Assembly (NCBI RefSeq): GCF_018326285.1
Contig: NZ_AP023362.1
Coordinates: 2,480,001 to 2,544,000 of the forward strand
Direction: 5' to 3'
Origin: Mycolicibacterium sp. TY81
Lineage (GTDB): Bacteria; Actinomycetota; Actinomycetes; Mycobacteriales; Mycobacteriaceae
Length of the DNA: 64,000 nt
This document shows, piece after piece, positions 7,986 to 17,449 of this stretch. The notes under the pieces are model-generated. The model ran no database searches. It was not told where the DNA came from and saw only the letters and a program-made list of their open reading frames with translations. The position numbers and the translations under genes were made by a program. Within the stretch, counting starts at the first letter, position 1; every line of letters starts with the position of its first letter.

Positions 7986-9088
7986 GGGCGCGCCGCTTCC
8001 GGTCACGTCTGGCGCCGCCCAGCGTGATGGGCCTGTTGCCGCACGACCTGCTGGTGACCGTGGCCGACGCCGTCGTCAGCAGCACGTTCTGGGTGTCGAC
8101 GCGGGTGCGCAAGCCCCCGGTACCGGCCGTCGTCGAGCGCACCATCGCGCTGAAGATCGCCGGCCGTGAGGTCGTCGCGCACGACCAGGACGTGGTGGCG
8201 TTGACGTTCGTCAGCGCCGACGGGTCGGAACTTCCCCGCTGGCACCCGGGTTCACATCTCGACATCCACCTGCCCAGCGGTCTGGTCCGCCAGTACTCGC
8301 TGTGCGGCGATCCCGACGAGCAGGGCGCCTACCGAATTGCCGTGCGGCGCATACCCGATGGCGGCGGTGGCTCCATCGAGGCGCACCAGCTGGCGGTCGG
8401 GGACGTGATCACCACCAACGGACCGCGCAACGCCTTCCCGCTGGCGGTGCCCGGCTTCGGGTCGCCGACCCGAACGCTGCGGTTCATCGCCGGCGGTATC
8501 GGTATCACGCCTATCCTGCCCATGCTGGCGCGCGCCGAACAGTTCGGCATCGACTGGTCGATGCTGTACGTCGGCCGCAGCCGCGACAGCCTGCCGTTCC
8601 TGGACGAGCTGATGCGATTCGGCGACAAGGTGCAGATCCGCACCGACGACGTCGACGGCCTGCCGACGGCCGACGATCTGCTGGGCGACTGCCGGCCGGG
8701 CACCTCGGTGTACACGTGCGGCCCGGCGCCGATGCTCAATGCGATCCGTACCCGGCTGGTCGGGGCGGACGACATCGAGCTGCACTTCGAGCGCTTCGCC
8801 GCGCCTCCGGTGACCGATGGCCAGGAGTTCAAGGTCGAGGTCGCCTCGACGGGCCAGACCGTTGCCGTCGCGGCCGACGAGACGTTGCTGACGGCGCTGA
8901 TCAAAGCCGGTGTGCACGCACCGTATTCGTGCCAGCAGGGCTTCTGCGGCACGTGCCGGGTGAAGGTGCTCGCCGGTGCCGTCGACCACCGGGACGGCCT
9001 GCTGACCGAGACCGAACGCGAGGCCGGTCAGGCACTGATCTGTGTGTCGCGCGCGCAGGGCGACGGACCGCTGACCCTGGACCTCTAG
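7982..9088 (+). CDS. PDR/VanB-type flavin oxidoreductase with C-terminal 2Fe-2S ferredoxin domain
   Basis: The 368-residue protein has a ferredoxin-NADP reductase fold: [21 protein letters not shown] for flavin binding, [15 protein letters not shown] for the pyridine nucleotide, and TCGPAPML. A plant-type ferredoxin domain follows with [27 protein letters not shown] plus the distal Cys in ALICVSRA, so all four cluster ligands are present. It passes electrons from NAD(P)H to a partner. The GTG start overlaps the stop of the upstream di-iron-like protein by 4 nt, which makes that protein the obvious partner. Confidence 0.93.
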   Translation: MRARRFRSRLAPPSVMGLLPHDLLVTVADAVVSSTFWVSTRVRKPPVPAVVERTIALKIAGREVVAHDQDVVALTFVSADGSELPRWHPGSHLDIHLPSGLVRQYSLCGDPDEQGAYRIAVRRIPDGGGGSIEAHQLAVGDVITTNGPRNAFPLAVPGFGSPTRTLRFIAGGIGITPILPMLARAEQFGIDWSMLYVGRSRDSLPFLDELMRFGDKVQIRTDDVDGLPTADDLLGDCRPGTSVYTCGPAPMLNAIRTRLVGADDIELHFERFAAPPVTDGQEFKVEVASTGQTVAVAADETLLTALIKAGVHAPYSCQQGFCGTCRVKVLAGAVDHRDGLLTETEREAGQALICVSRAQGDGPLTLDL

Positions 9089-9110
9089 CCGTCCGGTTTA
9101 CGATGCCCCA

Positions 9111-10433
9111 ATGCCAATGGCCGAGGGGACCGATTTCGCGGGCTACACCATCGTCCGGTGCCTGGGTTCCGGTGGCATGGGCGAGGTCTATGTCGCCCAG
9201 CATCCGCGACTGCCCAGGCAGGACGCGCTCAAGGTGCTGCGTCCCGAGATGTCCACGAATCAGGAGTTCCGCGAGCGGTTCCTGCGTGAGGCGGACCTGA
9301 CCGCTGCGTTGTCGCATCCGAACATCGTCGGGGTGTACGACCGCGGCGAGTTCGACGGCCAGTTGTGGATCTCGATGGAGTACGTCGACGGCATCGACGT
9401 CAGCCGCCTGCTGCGCGGCGCCGGCGGCGTATCCGACGACCAGGCGGTCGCGATCATCAGCGCCGTCGCCGACGCGCTCGACTACGCGCACCAGCACCAT
9501 CTGCTGCACCGCGACGTCAAGCCGGCCAACATCCTGATCAGCGACACCGATCCGGCGAGCCGGCGAATCAAGTTGGCCGACTTCGGCATTGCGCGGTGCG
9601 CCAACGACTCCGCCGGGCTGACCGCGACGAACATGACCGTCGGCACCGTGTTCTATGCCGCTCCGGAGCAGCTGACCGGCAGCGTCATCGACGGCCGCGC
9701 CGACCAATATGCGTTGGCGGCCACCGCTTTTCAGCTCTTCACCGGGTCACCACCGTTCGAGAACTCCAATGCCGCGGTGATCATCGGCAAGCACCTCAGC
9801 GCTCCCCCGCCGTCGCTCTCACAAAGCCGGCCCGATCTCGCCGCCCTGGACCCGGTACTGGCCAAGGCACTCGCCAAGGATCCCAAGGACCGGTTCGACA
9901 AGTGCGCCGATTTCGCCCGCGCCCTTCAGCACGGGCTGGGCGTGACGGGCGCGGATGCCACCATTTTGGCTCCCGCGGCGGCGGACCGGACGCAGGTCCT
10001 CCAGCCGGACAAATCCACGCGGTCCCGCCGGTCGCTGATCCTGCCCGTCGTGCTCACGGTGCTGCTGATCGCCGCACTGGTCTTCGCGGCCATCGAGTTC
10101 ACCCGCGCCAAGGATGAACAGCCGGCACCGCCGCGTCCCGCAGCGACGACCACCACGGCTCCCCCGGCGACCACCACACCGTCGACCACCGAGGCGCCAC
10201 CGAGCCCGACATCGGCCGTCGCGCCCACCGAGCCTCCCGCGGAACCGACCGAGGCGACGATCACCAGCACGGTCACGGTCGAGACCACCACGGCCGCGCC
10301 GCCGACCACCCCGGCCACCACCGAAGCGCCTGCGCCAGAACAGGAGACGCCGATCCGCGAATGCATGGACCGGACCGGGATGACACGGCTGCAGTGCTGG
10401 GAAGAGATTCGCCGCAGCGAGCGGAGGCGCTGA
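9111..10433 (+). CDS. Transmembrane Ser/Thr protein kinase (PknF/PknJ-like)
   Basis: The product is 440 residues. The kinase domain (about 11-270) has the glycine loop LGSGGMGEV, Lys41 in [13 protein letters not shown] (Asp135), DFGIAR (Asp157) and activation-loop threonines in [13 protein letters not shown]. One transmembrane helix spans about 308-330. The outside part is a Pro/Thr-rich stalk ending in a short segment with two cysteines ([16 protein letters not shown]). A TACGAT -10 lies 6 nt before the ATG, so the mRNA is probably leaderless. The stop overlaps the next gene (TGATG). It is a close paralogue of the kinase at 53.6-55.6 kb. Confidence 0.95.
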   Translation: MPMAEGTDFAGYTIVRCLGSGGMGEVYVAQHPRLPRQDALKVLRPEMSTNQEFRERFLREADLTAALSHPNIVGVYDRGEFDGQLWISMEYVDGIDVSRLLRGAGGVSDDQAVAIISAVADALDYAHQHHLLHRDVKPANILISDTDPASRRIKLADFGIARCANDSAGLTATNMTVGTVFYAAPEQLTGSVIDGRADQYALAATAFQLFTGSPPFENSNAAVIIGKHLSAPPPSLSQSRPDLAALDPVLAKALAKDPKDRFDKCADFARALQHGLGVTGADATILAPAAADRTQVLQPDKSTRSRRSLILPVVLTVLLIAALVFAAIEFTRAKDEQPAPPRPAATTTTAPPATTTPSTTEAPPSPTSAVAPTEPPAEPTEATITSTVTVETTTAAPPTTPATTEAPAPEQETPIRECMDRTGMTRLQCWEEIRRSERRR

Positions 10434-11320
10434 TGTCACCCAAGTTCGCCGTGGTCGCGCCGGTCGCGGCCGGAGTCACCGCCGATCCGGTCTGGATGAC
10501 GCAGTTCGCCCGCCACCTGGAGAGCTGTGGCTTCGAATCCATTGTGGCCGTGGAACATACGGTACTGCTCACCGAGTACTCGAGCGTGTATCCCTACGAC
10601 GCCTCGGGCCGCGTGGAGATTCCCGCCGACTGTGCGGTCCCGGATCCACTGGAGTTGCTGGCGTTCCTCGCCGGGCAGACGAGCACACTGGGCCTGGCGA
10701 CGGGCGTGCTGGTGCTGCCCAACCACCACCCGGTGGTGTTGGCCAAGCGCGTCGCCACCTTGAACGCCTTGTCCGGCGGTCGTGTCCGCCTGGCCGTCGG
10801 CATGGGCTGGCTGCGCGAGGAGATCGAGGCGTGCGGGGCCCCGTTCGACGCCCGTGGCCGCCGCGCCGACGAGCAGATCGACGTATTGCGGCTGCTGTGG
10901 TCGGATCAGCCGGACGGCGTCACCCATTCCGGCGAGTTCTTCGAATTCGCCCATGCCGCTTGCTATCCCAAGCCGGTTTCGCCGATCCCGATCCACATCG
11001 GCGGGCACAGCCGGGCCGCGGCCCGCCGCGCCGGCCAGCGCGGTGACGGCTTGCAGCCGCTCGGCGTCGCGGGCGCGGAACTGTCGGCGTTGATCGCGCT
11101 GATGCGGGAGTCGGCCGAGCGGACCGGCCGGGACCCCGACGCCCTCGAACTCTCCCTCGGACACCTGGTGCCCAAGGTCGACGCCGATCGTGCCGGCCGG
11201 CTCGCGGAGCTCGGCGCCGACCGCATCGTGCTGGCGATGCCGCCCGTCACCGACATCGACGAGGCCAGGGACATGTTGTCGGCGTGCGCCGAACGGCTCG
11301 GGCTCACACCGTGCCGCTGA
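10433..11320 (+). CDS. LLM-class, probably F420-dependent, oxidoreductase
   Basis: The 295-residue luciferase-like TIM-barrel protein shows the usual family pattern: FAPV-type N terminus, GLATGVLVLPNHHPVVLAKRVATL, LSGGRVRLAVGMGWLREEIEACG, and PIHIGGHSRAAARRAG near the C terminus. In mycobacteria most such proteins use F420. The ATG overlaps the kinase stop (TGATG), so it is translated as part of the kinase operon. The longer in-frame extension is rejected because it lies inside the kinase gene. The substrate is unknown. Confidence 0.9.
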   Translation: MSPKFAVVAPVAAGVTADPVWMTQFARHLESCGFESIVAVEHTVLLTEYSSVYPYDASGRVEIPADCAVPDPLELLAFLAGQTSTLGLATGVLVLPNHHPVVLAKRVATLNALSGGRVRLAVGMGWLREEIEACGAPFDARGRRADEQIDVLRLLWSDQPDGVTHSGEFFEFAHAACYPKPVSPIPIHIGGHSRAAARRAGQRGDGLQPLGVAGAELSALIALMRESAERTGRDPDALELSLGHLVPKVDADRAGRLAELGADRIVLAMPPVTDIDEARDMLSACAERLGLTPCR

Positions 11321-11766
11321 CAGTGGCCGACCGGCTGGCGCTGACCGACCTGGTGCACCGCTACGCCGCGGCCGTCGACGACCGCCGGTTCGACGATGTC
11401 GTCGAACTCTTCACCAGCACAGCGGAATTGGTCCTCCCGGACCCGCCCCGATCGCTGGACCCGATACGGCCCGAGCACGGGCCAGACGGGGTCCGGGCCG
11501 CGATGGCCGCCCTGTCGGGCGTCGTCCGCACCCAGCACGAGATCGTCGGTGAGGTCTACACCGACGCCACCGACCACGCTCGTGGCCGCATCACGTGCGT
11601 CGCCCACCACTGGACCCGCGGCGCCGACTCGGACGTCACCGATCTGGTGTGGCACCTGCGGTACGACGACGAGTACGCCCCGACCGGCGACGGCTGGCGC
11701 ATCCGGCGCCGCGCCCTGACGCTCAACGCCATCGAGACCCGGCCCGTCCGCCGCCTCCGGGACTAG
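11311..11766 (+). CDS. SnoaL/NTF2-like domain protein
   Basis: The 151-residue protein with the pattern LTDLVHRYAAAVDDRRFDDVVELFTSTAEL is characteristic of the SnoaL-like NTF2 superfamily (cone-shaped barrel, small-molecule binding or isomerase-type activity). The GTG at 11311 gives a 10-bp overlap with the end of the F420-type gene, so the two are coupled. It is probably a third member of the kinase operon. No catalytic residues can be assigned. Confidence 0.85.
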   Translation: MPLTVADRLALTDLVHRYAAAVDDRRFDDVVELFTSTAELVLPDPPRSLDPIRPEHGPDGVRAAMAALSGVVRTQHEIVGEVYTDATDHARGRITCVAHHWTRGADSDVTDLVWHLRYDDEYAPTGDGWRIRRRALTLNAIETRPVRRLRD

Positions 11767-11773
11767 CCGTCGT

Positions 11774-12550
11774 CTACGCCGGCTGCGCCACGATCAGCAG
11801 CGTGTCTCCGCCGACCTGCACGCCGCCGTCGCCGATCACCGCCGCCAGCCGAGCCCGCAGCTCGGCGGCCCGGTCGGCGGGCAGCACCAGGTGGTTGGAG
11901 TAGGTGAACACGAGGTCCAGCCACTGCTCGCGGGTGTACTGCTCACCGCGGGCGTAGGTCAGCTGCTGCACGGCGAATCCGGCGGTCTCCAGGTCGGCCA
12001 CCACGTCGGCGCTGTCCATGCCCGAGCCGGTCCCGCCGGTGGGGGTCCCGGTCACCAAAGGTGAAGCGGCATCGAGGAAGTCGCGGTACACCTCCGCGAA
12101 ATCCTGGCGCGACGGCTGCACCGGGAACAGCCGGTTCCACGCCAGCGCCAGCCGGCCGCCCGGGGCGAGCAACCGGCGAATCTTCGGCAGCGCCGCCGCC
12201 GGGTCGACCCAGTGGAACGACTGGGCGAACAGGACCACGTCGAAGGTCCGGCCGGCGTCGTCCCAGTCCTCGAAAGTGGCCACCTCGACGGTGACGCCGT
12301 GCTCGGCGGCGATCTCGGCCATCCTCGGATCCGGTTCCAGCGCAACCAGTTCCGCCCCGCGGGCGATCAGCTGCCGGGACGCGATCCCGGTTCCGGCGCC
12401 GACGTCGAGCACCCGGACCGAACCGGTCCCGACCAGTTCGTCGAGCATGGCCTCCGGGTAGCGGGGCCGGTGCCGGTCATACGACCGGGCGGCACCGCCG
12501 AACGAATCAGCTCGGTCACGCTGCCGGTACAGCTCATCAGACTCAGCCAC
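11774..12550 (-). CDS. Class I SAM-dependent methyltransferase
   Basis: In the 258-residue protein, VRVLDVGAGTGIASRQLIARG is SAM motif I, LVALEPDPRM motif II and FDVVLFAQSFHWVDP motif IV of the UbiE/YcgJ type. GTG at 12550 has TAGCGT (12557-12562) 6 nt upstream, so a leaderless start is likely. It is convergent with the SnoaL gene (7 bp apart). The substrate is unknown. Confidence 0.9.
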   Translation of the reverse strand: MAESDELYRQRDRADSFGGAARSYDRHRPRYPEAMLDELVGTGSVRVLDVGAGTGIASRQLIARGAELVALEPDPRMAEIAAEHGVTVEVATFEDWDDAGRTFDVVLFAQSFHWVDPAAALPKIRRLLAPGGRLALAWNRLFPVQPSRQDFAEVYRDFLDAASPLVTGTPTGGTGSGMDSADVVADLETAGFAVQQLTYARGEQYTREQWLDLVFTYSNHLVLPADRAAELRARLAAVIGDGGVQVGGDTLLIVAQPA

Positions 12551-12626
12551 GACTCGACGCTACCGGGAGCCCGTTCCCCGGATGCCGAGTGGTGCACCGG
12601 CGGCAGCTACGGGCATGCTGGACCCC

Positions 12627-13421
12627 ATGACGCGTCCGCCGCGCCGGTGGGACCCGCTCCGACCGCTCGATCTGTTCACCTCGGTGGTGTCGACCGCCGC
12701 GGTGCTGCCGGTGAGCACCGGGGCGGCCGCGGCCTATCGGACGGCGTTGCTGACGGTGCGGCCGCTGGTGGTCGGGCGCCGGATCACCGTCCGCATGAGC
12801 ACCAGCGACCTGGCCTTCACCGTGACCAAGTTCGATTCCCGGTGGGATGCCGGCATCTTCGCCGTCGGCCACATCGGCACGGTCAACATCGCCGCGGACA
12901 AGGTGAAATGGGCGGGAACCGAACTGAATTCGGTCTCGGCGAAGCTGAACAACCTGCACATCCGGCCCTCGGTGCCACCGATGTTGGCAGCCACTCCCGT
13001 CGAGGTGACGTTGGAGGTGCCGTCCGACTCGCTCGACGAGCTGATCCGGGCCGCCGAACCGCGTGTGCGCACCGAGATCGGCGACGACGGGGTCACCCGA
13101 ATCCGGTTGTCGCGCTTCCGCTCCGGGGTCATCGAGGTCGATCCTCACCTGCACGGCAAGACGTTGTGGCTCAAGCCCCGTGGCCTGACGCTGGGCGCCG
13201 CCCGGGTCCCGGTGCCCGGACTCGCCCCGGCGTACCCGGTGCGGCTGCCCGAGCTGCCGTACGGCATGACCCTGACCTCGGTGGAGGTCGGTCCGGGCGT
13301 CGTACGTGTCGGTGCGACACTGCCGGAATGGCGGTTCGACCTGCCGCGCGCCGTCCTGGACGAGCTGATCAACCAACTCAGTGTGGTGGGCCGGCCGCTC
13401 GACGTGATCTGGCCAGGCTGA
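12627..13421 (+). CDS. LmeA-like (DUF2993) phospholipid-binding family protein
   Basis: In the 264-residue protein, the N terminus has a weakly hydrophobic stretch, and the rest follows the DUF2993/LmeA register: repeated beta segments (ITVRMSTSDLAFTVTKFDSRWD, SVSAKLNNLHIRP, EVTLEVPSDSLDELIR) and a paired set further on (GVIEVDPHLHGKTLWLKPRGL). LmeA binds phospholipid and supports mannan/lipomannan maturation in mycobacteria; this paralogue need not share that job. The start MTRPPRRW is preferred; an ATG 12 nt upstream is possible. Confidence 0.85.
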   Translation: MTRPPRRWDPLRPLDLFTSVVSTAAVLPVSTGAAAAYRTALLTVRPLVVGRRITVRMSTSDLAFTVTKFDSRWDAGIFAVGHIGTVNIAADKVKWAGTELNSVSAKLNNLHIRPSVPPMLAATPVEVTLEVPSDSLDELIRAAEPRVRTEIGDDGVTRIRLSRFRSGVIEVDPHLHGKTLWLKPRGLTLGAARVPVPGLAPAYPVRLPELPYGMTLTSVEVGPGVVRVGATLPEWRFDLPRAVLDELINQLSVVGRPLDVIWPG

Positions 13422-13466
13422 TCCGCTGCGCTGAAGATCCGCCGATCCTTCACTACAGTCACGGTC

Positions 13467-14264
13467 GTGACCATCGGCTACTCCCGATACGTCGCGCTCG
13501 GCGACAGCCAGACCGAGGGCCTGTTGGATGGCGACGACAACACCGGCATCCACGGTTTCGCCGACCGCCTGGCCTGGCGACTCAACGCATTACAGCCTGG
13601 ACTCCAATACGCGAACCTCGCGGTGCGGGGCCGTCGGATCAGTGACGTACTGGACCGGCAGCTGCCGCTGGCCCGGGACATGAACCCCGACCTGATCACC
13701 AGCTGCATCGGGATGAACGACGTCACGCGGCCGGTGCGCAGCTTCGACAAGGCGCTCGAGGACATGCGGCGCGTGCATACCGAACTCGCCGCCACCGGCG
13801 CGACCGTGGTCACGACGACGTTTCCCGACATCGCCCGCATCCTGCCGGTGGGACGGGTGCTCAGCGGCCGGCTGCGCCGCATCAATGAGGTGATCCGGGC
13901 CGACTCGACCCGTTTCGGATTCCGGCTGGTCGACCTGTCGACGGCCACCTCGATGCTGGACCCCGCGACCTGGGCCGTCGACCGGGTTCACGGCTCCCCG
14001 CACGGCCATCAACTGTTCGCCGACGCCGCCGCCGAGGCGCTGGAGTTGCCCGGCAGCGATCACCGCTGGGCCGAGGTCGAGGGTGAACTCGTCCTGCCGC
14101 GACTGCGCGAGCGCATGTATTCGCAGCTGATGTGGGCCCAGAACATGCTGATGCCGTGGGTGTGGCGGCACACGCTGGGCAGTTCTCGAGGTAAGGGGCT
14201 CGAGCCGAAGCGCCCGGTGCTGGCGCCGCTCGACGCCAGCCCGGCGTTATCCGAGGCCGAGTAG
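13467..14264 (+). CDS. SGNH/GDSL-family hydrolase
   Basis: The 265-residue protein carries the SGNH blocks: VALGDSQTEGL (Ser nucleophile), the NLAVRGRR region, GMNDVTRP (Asn) and DRVHGSPHGHQ (Asp/His). It is probably a carbohydrate or lipid esterase; no signal peptide is seen. GTG start with TACAGT (13454-13459) 7 nt before it, a leaderless arrangement. Its 3' end overlaps the convergent DUF732 gene by 18 bp. Confidence 0.92.
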   Translation: MTIGYSRYVALGDSQTEGLLDGDDNTGIHGFADRLAWRLNALQPGLQYANLAVRGRRISDVLDRQLPLARDMNPDLITSCIGMNDVTRPVRSFDKALEDMRRVHTELAATGATVVTTTFPDIARILPVGRVLSGRLRRINEVIRADSTRFGFRLVDLSTATSMLDPATWAVDRVHGSPHGHQLFADAAAEALELPGSDHRWAEVEGELVLPRLRERMYSQLMWAQNMLMPWVWRHTLGSSRGKGLEPKRPVLAPLDASPALSEAE

Positions 14265-14621
14265 TCCGAGCGGCAGCGGCGATTCACCGCGTCCGAGCGC
14301 ACCGACGACGCCCGGGCAGAACGACGAGATCGCGAAGCCGGTGAACATCGTGGCCGGGCCCAGCGACATGCCCGAGGTGTCGGCGACCTTGGCCGCCGCG
14401 TCGGCCAGGGTCTGGCCGGGCTGCGCGAGCATCGGGCACACCGACTGGCCCAGCGCGACCGGATCAGACCCGTTCGGCAGCATCATGTCGGCGTTGCTGA
14501 GCGCGTTGTTGAAGGCATCGACGCCCGCATCTGCGCTGGCCGGAGCGGCCACGACGAGGCTGCCCACGATTCCGACGGTGGTAGCTGCAATTGCGATGGC
14601 GGCGCCGAATGTGCTCTTCAT
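14247..14621 (-). CDS. DUF732-family small secreted protein
   Basis: The 124-residue product has a signal peptide (MKSTFGAAIAIAATTVGIVG, cleaved near ASADAGVD). The mature part, with VCPMLAQPGQTLADAA and a second Cys in SSFCPGVV, matches the DUF732 family of small exported mycobacterial proteins with one disulfide. The function is unknown. A GAGGAC sequence lies close before the ATG. Confidence 0.88.
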   Translation of the reverse strand: MKSTFGAAIAIAATTVGIVGSLVVAAPASADAGVDAFNNALSNADMMLPNGSDPVALGQSVCPMLAQPGQTLADAAAKVADTSGMSLGPATMFTGFAISSFCPGVVGALGRGESPLPLGLLGLG

Positions 14622-14672
14622 GATGTCCTCATCATAGGGGAAGCAGGTTGCCGCTACCGCCTCGCGGCCGTC

Positions 14673-15236
14673 TCAGACGCCCGTCCAGGCGCTTGCAATC
14701 CGGGTTCCGATGTCGATGACCTTGGCATCTGCGCTGTTGATCTCGCCTGCCACATGCTGGGCGATGAAGCGCCGGATCTCGCCGTCGACGTTGGCAACGA
14801 TGCGCAACAGCTCCGCCCGGATCGATGACGACGTCACGTGGATGGCGATGTCCGACGACCGTGGCGTCTTGACGTCGATGACGAGGAGCAGCGGGTGGGC
14901 GGCCCGCGCGGTCGCGGTCAGGTTGATCTCGCCGAACACCATGAACCGGGGCCGGTCGATGCGCAGGTCCAGCGTCATGTCGATTTCCAGCGGGATGCGG
15001 ATTGCGAAGGTGATTTCTTCACCGAGCGTCCTGGCCACCACGGGGTGTTTGATCTGCACGCGCGCGGTGACCTTCGCGAGCCCGCCGGGGCCCTGGGCGA
15101 TGGGACCCATGTCGAAGGCTTCACCGGCGATGCCGCCGATCGCGTCCGCGACACGTTCCTCGCTGACCGCGACCTCGAAGAATCGTCGACCGAATTCCTC
15201 GTAGGACATGTATTCGTGTTGTGGTTGCACTGGCAT
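14673..15236 (-). CDS. Conserved actinobacterial protein of unknown function
   Basis: In the 187-residue protein, the sequence is mostly amphipathic beta (FAIRIPLEIDMTLDLRIDRPRFMVFGEINL) with a C-terminal helix, and suggests a soluble, possibly lipid- or membrane-associated domain. No catalytic motif is recognised. A Met at residue 10 is an alternative start. It lies 51 bp after the SnoaL-fusion gene on the same strand and is probably co-transcribed with it. Confidence 0.72.
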   Translation of the reverse strand: MPVQPQHEYMSYEEFGRRFFEVAVSEERVADAIGGIAGEAFDMGPIAQGPGGLAKVTARVQIKHPVVARTLGEEITFAIRIPLEIDMTLDLRIDRPRFMVFGEINLTATARAAHPLLLVIDVKTPRSSDIAIHVTSSSIRAELLRIVANVDGEIRRFIAQHVAGEINSADAKVIDIGTRIASAWTGV

Positions 15237-15287
15237 GGTGTGACTACGTTCTCATGTCGGGGACGGAAGCAGCGGCAACTGGCGGCT

Positions 15288-16100
15288 TCATTCGGCAAAG
15301 AGTCGCAGGCCGACGATGCCCCGGCCCCCGATACCCAGCTCCGCGATGACCACACCGCGGTAGCCGTCCCGTCGGACGCCGGCCAGGACGTACCGGCCTG
15401 CGGCAATGACCTTCTGCACGCGCGTTCCGGCGAGTTCTTCGACCAGTTCGGACACGCTGAGCCGGGCGTCAGGGCCGCGGGTGATCTGCACCGGCTCACT
15501 GAGCCGGCGCTTGACCGCCAGCTCGTCGCCCGTCGCGGCATCGGCCAGCAGCCCCGTCAACGCACGCTTTGCTCTTGTCCCTCCGGTGCGCAGCCCGCCG
15601 AGAAAACCCACCGCGCCGCCGGGGCCCTGGTTGCGCAACAGCGCCGCCGAGAGCCCCAAACCCGCCGGCAGCGCCGCGGCGCCGCACCGGACGAACTGCA
15701 CGACCATGCCCGGCAGCTCCCAAAATGCTTGCAGCCGAGAAATTTTCAGCGACGCGTCGGAGCCCTCTGCCACCACGTCGTACTGCAGATAGACCGGGAT
15801 GCGCAGCTGCACCTGGGTGCCCATGTGCACTTCGAGCTCGAGGTCACGCACGACGGTGTTGCCGAGCACGATGTCGGCGTCGCGGTGGAACACGATGGTG
15901 CGCGGCCCGATGAAGGTGTCGTAGAACTGTGCGATGGCACGGTGACCGACGTGCGGCCGGGAACCGGCAGGGTCCTCGACGCGTCCGTCGGCGCTGAACA
16001 GATCCACCCAGGCCGCCTTGTCGTGCGCTGCCGTGGCGGCAGGCGAGCGCTCGACGGTGGCCAGGAGGTCGTCGCGGGTCGGCGATTGTGGTACCGGCAT
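15288..16100 (-). CDS. Protein with N-terminal SnoaL-like (nuclear transport factor 2) domain
   Basis: The product is 270 residues. The first half (DLLATVERSPAATAAHDKAAWVDLFSADGRVEDPAG, then HVGHRAIAQFYDTFIGP) is SnoaL-like. The second half contains a hydrophobic helix (LPGMVVQFVRCGAAALPAG) and an unassigned C-terminal domain. It may be a steroid/polyketide-binding protein. The start at 16100 is chosen because the family motif begins shortly after it; the longer frame would read through the divergent promoter. Confidence 0.72.
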   Translation of the reverse strand: MPVPQSPTRDDLLATVERSPAATAAHDKAAWVDLFSADGRVEDPAGSRPHVGHRAIAQFYDTFIGPRTIVFHRDADIVLGNTVVRDLELEVHMGTQVQLRIPVYLQYDVVAEGSDASLKISRLQAFWELPGMVVQFVRCGAAALPAGLGLSAALLRNQGPGGAVGFLGGLRTGGTRAKRALTGLLADAATGDELAVKRRLSEPVQITRGPDARLSVSELVEELAGTRVQKVIAAGRYVLAGVRRDGYRGVVIAELGIGGRGIVGLRLFAE

Positions 16101-16195
16101 GTCTCCATCGTCCACCACCGCCGAGTTCGGCTGCGAGGGGATGGCCTGTCGGATCGTCGTGGCAGATGTCGCCGATGTCGCGCACACTGGTCGGT

Positions 16196-16609
16196 ATGAG
16201 CAACAACGGCCCGTTCGGCATCGATCCGGAAGAGTTCGATCGCGTCCTGCGCGAGACGGGCGAGGGCATCCGGGGCGTATTCGACCGCCTCGGCCGCGGT
16301 GCCGCCTGGGCCAACGTGGTGAACGACCTGACCCGGACGCCGCGGCACGCGACGCAGCCCGAGACCACCGGCGACACCGGCGACGGCGTGTGGGTGGTGT
16401 ACACCGTCGCCGCGGACGGCGGAGCGCACGTCGAAGAGGTCTACCCCTCCGAACTGGAGGCCCTGCGGGCCAACAAGAACAACACCGACCCGTCCCGAAA
16501 GGTCAGGTTCCTGCCCTACGGCATCGGGGTGAGCGTGCTGGACGCGCCTGAACAGGCCGGCGCACCGCAGCGTGACGACGATCAGACGGCGGGGCACGAA
16601 CCCCGCTGA
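16196..16609 (+). CDS. Small mycobacterial protein of unknown function
   Basis: The 137-residue protein begins MSNNGPFGIDPEEFDRVLRE, followed by VVYTVAADGGAHVEEVYPSELEALRANKNN, which looks like a small beta-rich domain binding or presenting an acidic loop. The C terminus is polar and probably disordered. No domain is recognised. It is divergent from the SnoaL-fusion gene. Confidence 0.72.
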   Translation: MSNNGPFGIDPEEFDRVLRETGEGIRGVFDRLGRGAAWANVVNDLTRTPRHATQPETTGDTGDGVWVVYTVAADGGAHVEEVYPSELEALRANKNNTDPSRKVRFLPYGIGVSVLDAPEQAGAPQRDDDQTAGHEPR

Positions 16610-16659
16610 TATTGACCTGCCGACTATATCCCCGGCGACGCGGCTGACACGCTACGCTT

Positions 16660-16679
16660 TGCCACATTGTCGTGTGGCA
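16660..16679. promoter_or_regulatory. Palindrome at the transcription start region of the secreted protein gene
   Basis: Arms TGCCACA and TGTGGCA are separated by 6 bp. A TACGCT -10 (16653-16658) lies just before, so the palindrome covers the likely start of transcription and could be an operator or a 5' hairpin. Confidence 0.4.
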
Positions 16680-16694
16680 GTAGTGCGAGGGGAG

Positions 16695-17126
16695 ATGACC
16701 AGGATGTTTCGGGTACTGACGGTGGCCGCAGCGATCGCCGGAACCGCCATCGGGCTGGCACCCTTCGCGAGCGCCGATCCGGCGCTGGGCGGCAGCGACG
16801 ATCCCGGCCGCTACCCCACTGACGTCCCCGGCATGAACTACCAGGCCGTCAACGGCGCGCCGTGCGACAACCACGACATCTTCATCTTCGGCCGCGGTCC
16901 GGGCGGCGCATCCATGGCCTGCCACTGGATTCCCAACCAGTGGCCGCCCGTCGACACCGGATTCTGGGGCTACTCCTATGCGATCCAGGGCGTCAAGGAC
17001 ATCGGTTCTCCGTGCCCGGGCCCGCAGACCGCGGCGCAGGCTCCTGACGGCCGACCGCTGCTGTGCCTGGGAGCGCAGGGCTGGCAGCCCGGCTTCAAGA
17101 CCGGCGACGGGTTCTTCCCGAGCTGA
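16695..17126 (+). CDS. Small secreted mycobacterial protein
   Basis: The 143-residue product has a signal peptide (MFRVLTVAAAIAGTAIGLAPFASA) and a mature domain rich in Gly, Pro and Trp with four cysteines (PCDNHDIF, MACHWIP, SPCPGP, LLCLGAQGW), probably two disulfides. Exported proteins of this pattern are frequent in mycobacteria; none has a function I can name. GAGGGGAG precedes the first ATG; the next ATG (16704) would also leave an intact signal peptide. Confidence 0.82.
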   Translation: MTRMFRVLTVAAAIAGTAIGLAPFASADPALGGSDDPGRYPTDVPGMNYQAVNGAPCDNHDIFIFGRGPGGASMACHWIPNQWPPVDTGFWGYSYAIQGVKDIGSPCPGPQTAAQAPDGRPLLCLGAQGWQPGFKTGDGFFPS

Positions 17127-17449
17127 TCCCCACACTGCACCGCGAGCCGCTGGCCGGGTGTCGACATTCGTCACTGGCGGTAGTGCGCATTCAATTCGTT
17201 TGCAGCGCAGCACTTTCGCCTTCCATGGTTGTGGGTCACCGGTAGCCTCAAGTGCCGCGGTCGCTGACCGCCATCGCTGCCGACCGCCGTCGCTGCGATC
17301 CGCCGCGCTGCTGACCGTCATCGCCGCGACCCGCACCGCGCCCCGATCCCGCCTTCTGTTTCGGACCAGCCGACCGATTCGAACGGACGGCCGATATTCG
17401 CCCATAGGACATCGCCGGTGAGGCTGGGTTGCCGCATCGGGGCGTCGTA
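17127..17449. other. Gene-free stretch with a degenerate GC-rich tandem repeat
   Basis: No credible gene is seen. Between about 17262 and 17330 a unit of about 15 bp (CGCTGcnGACCGCCnT-like) recurs four times with drift. The stretch separates the end of the secreted-protein gene from the convergent 13E12 gene. Confidence 0.5.
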
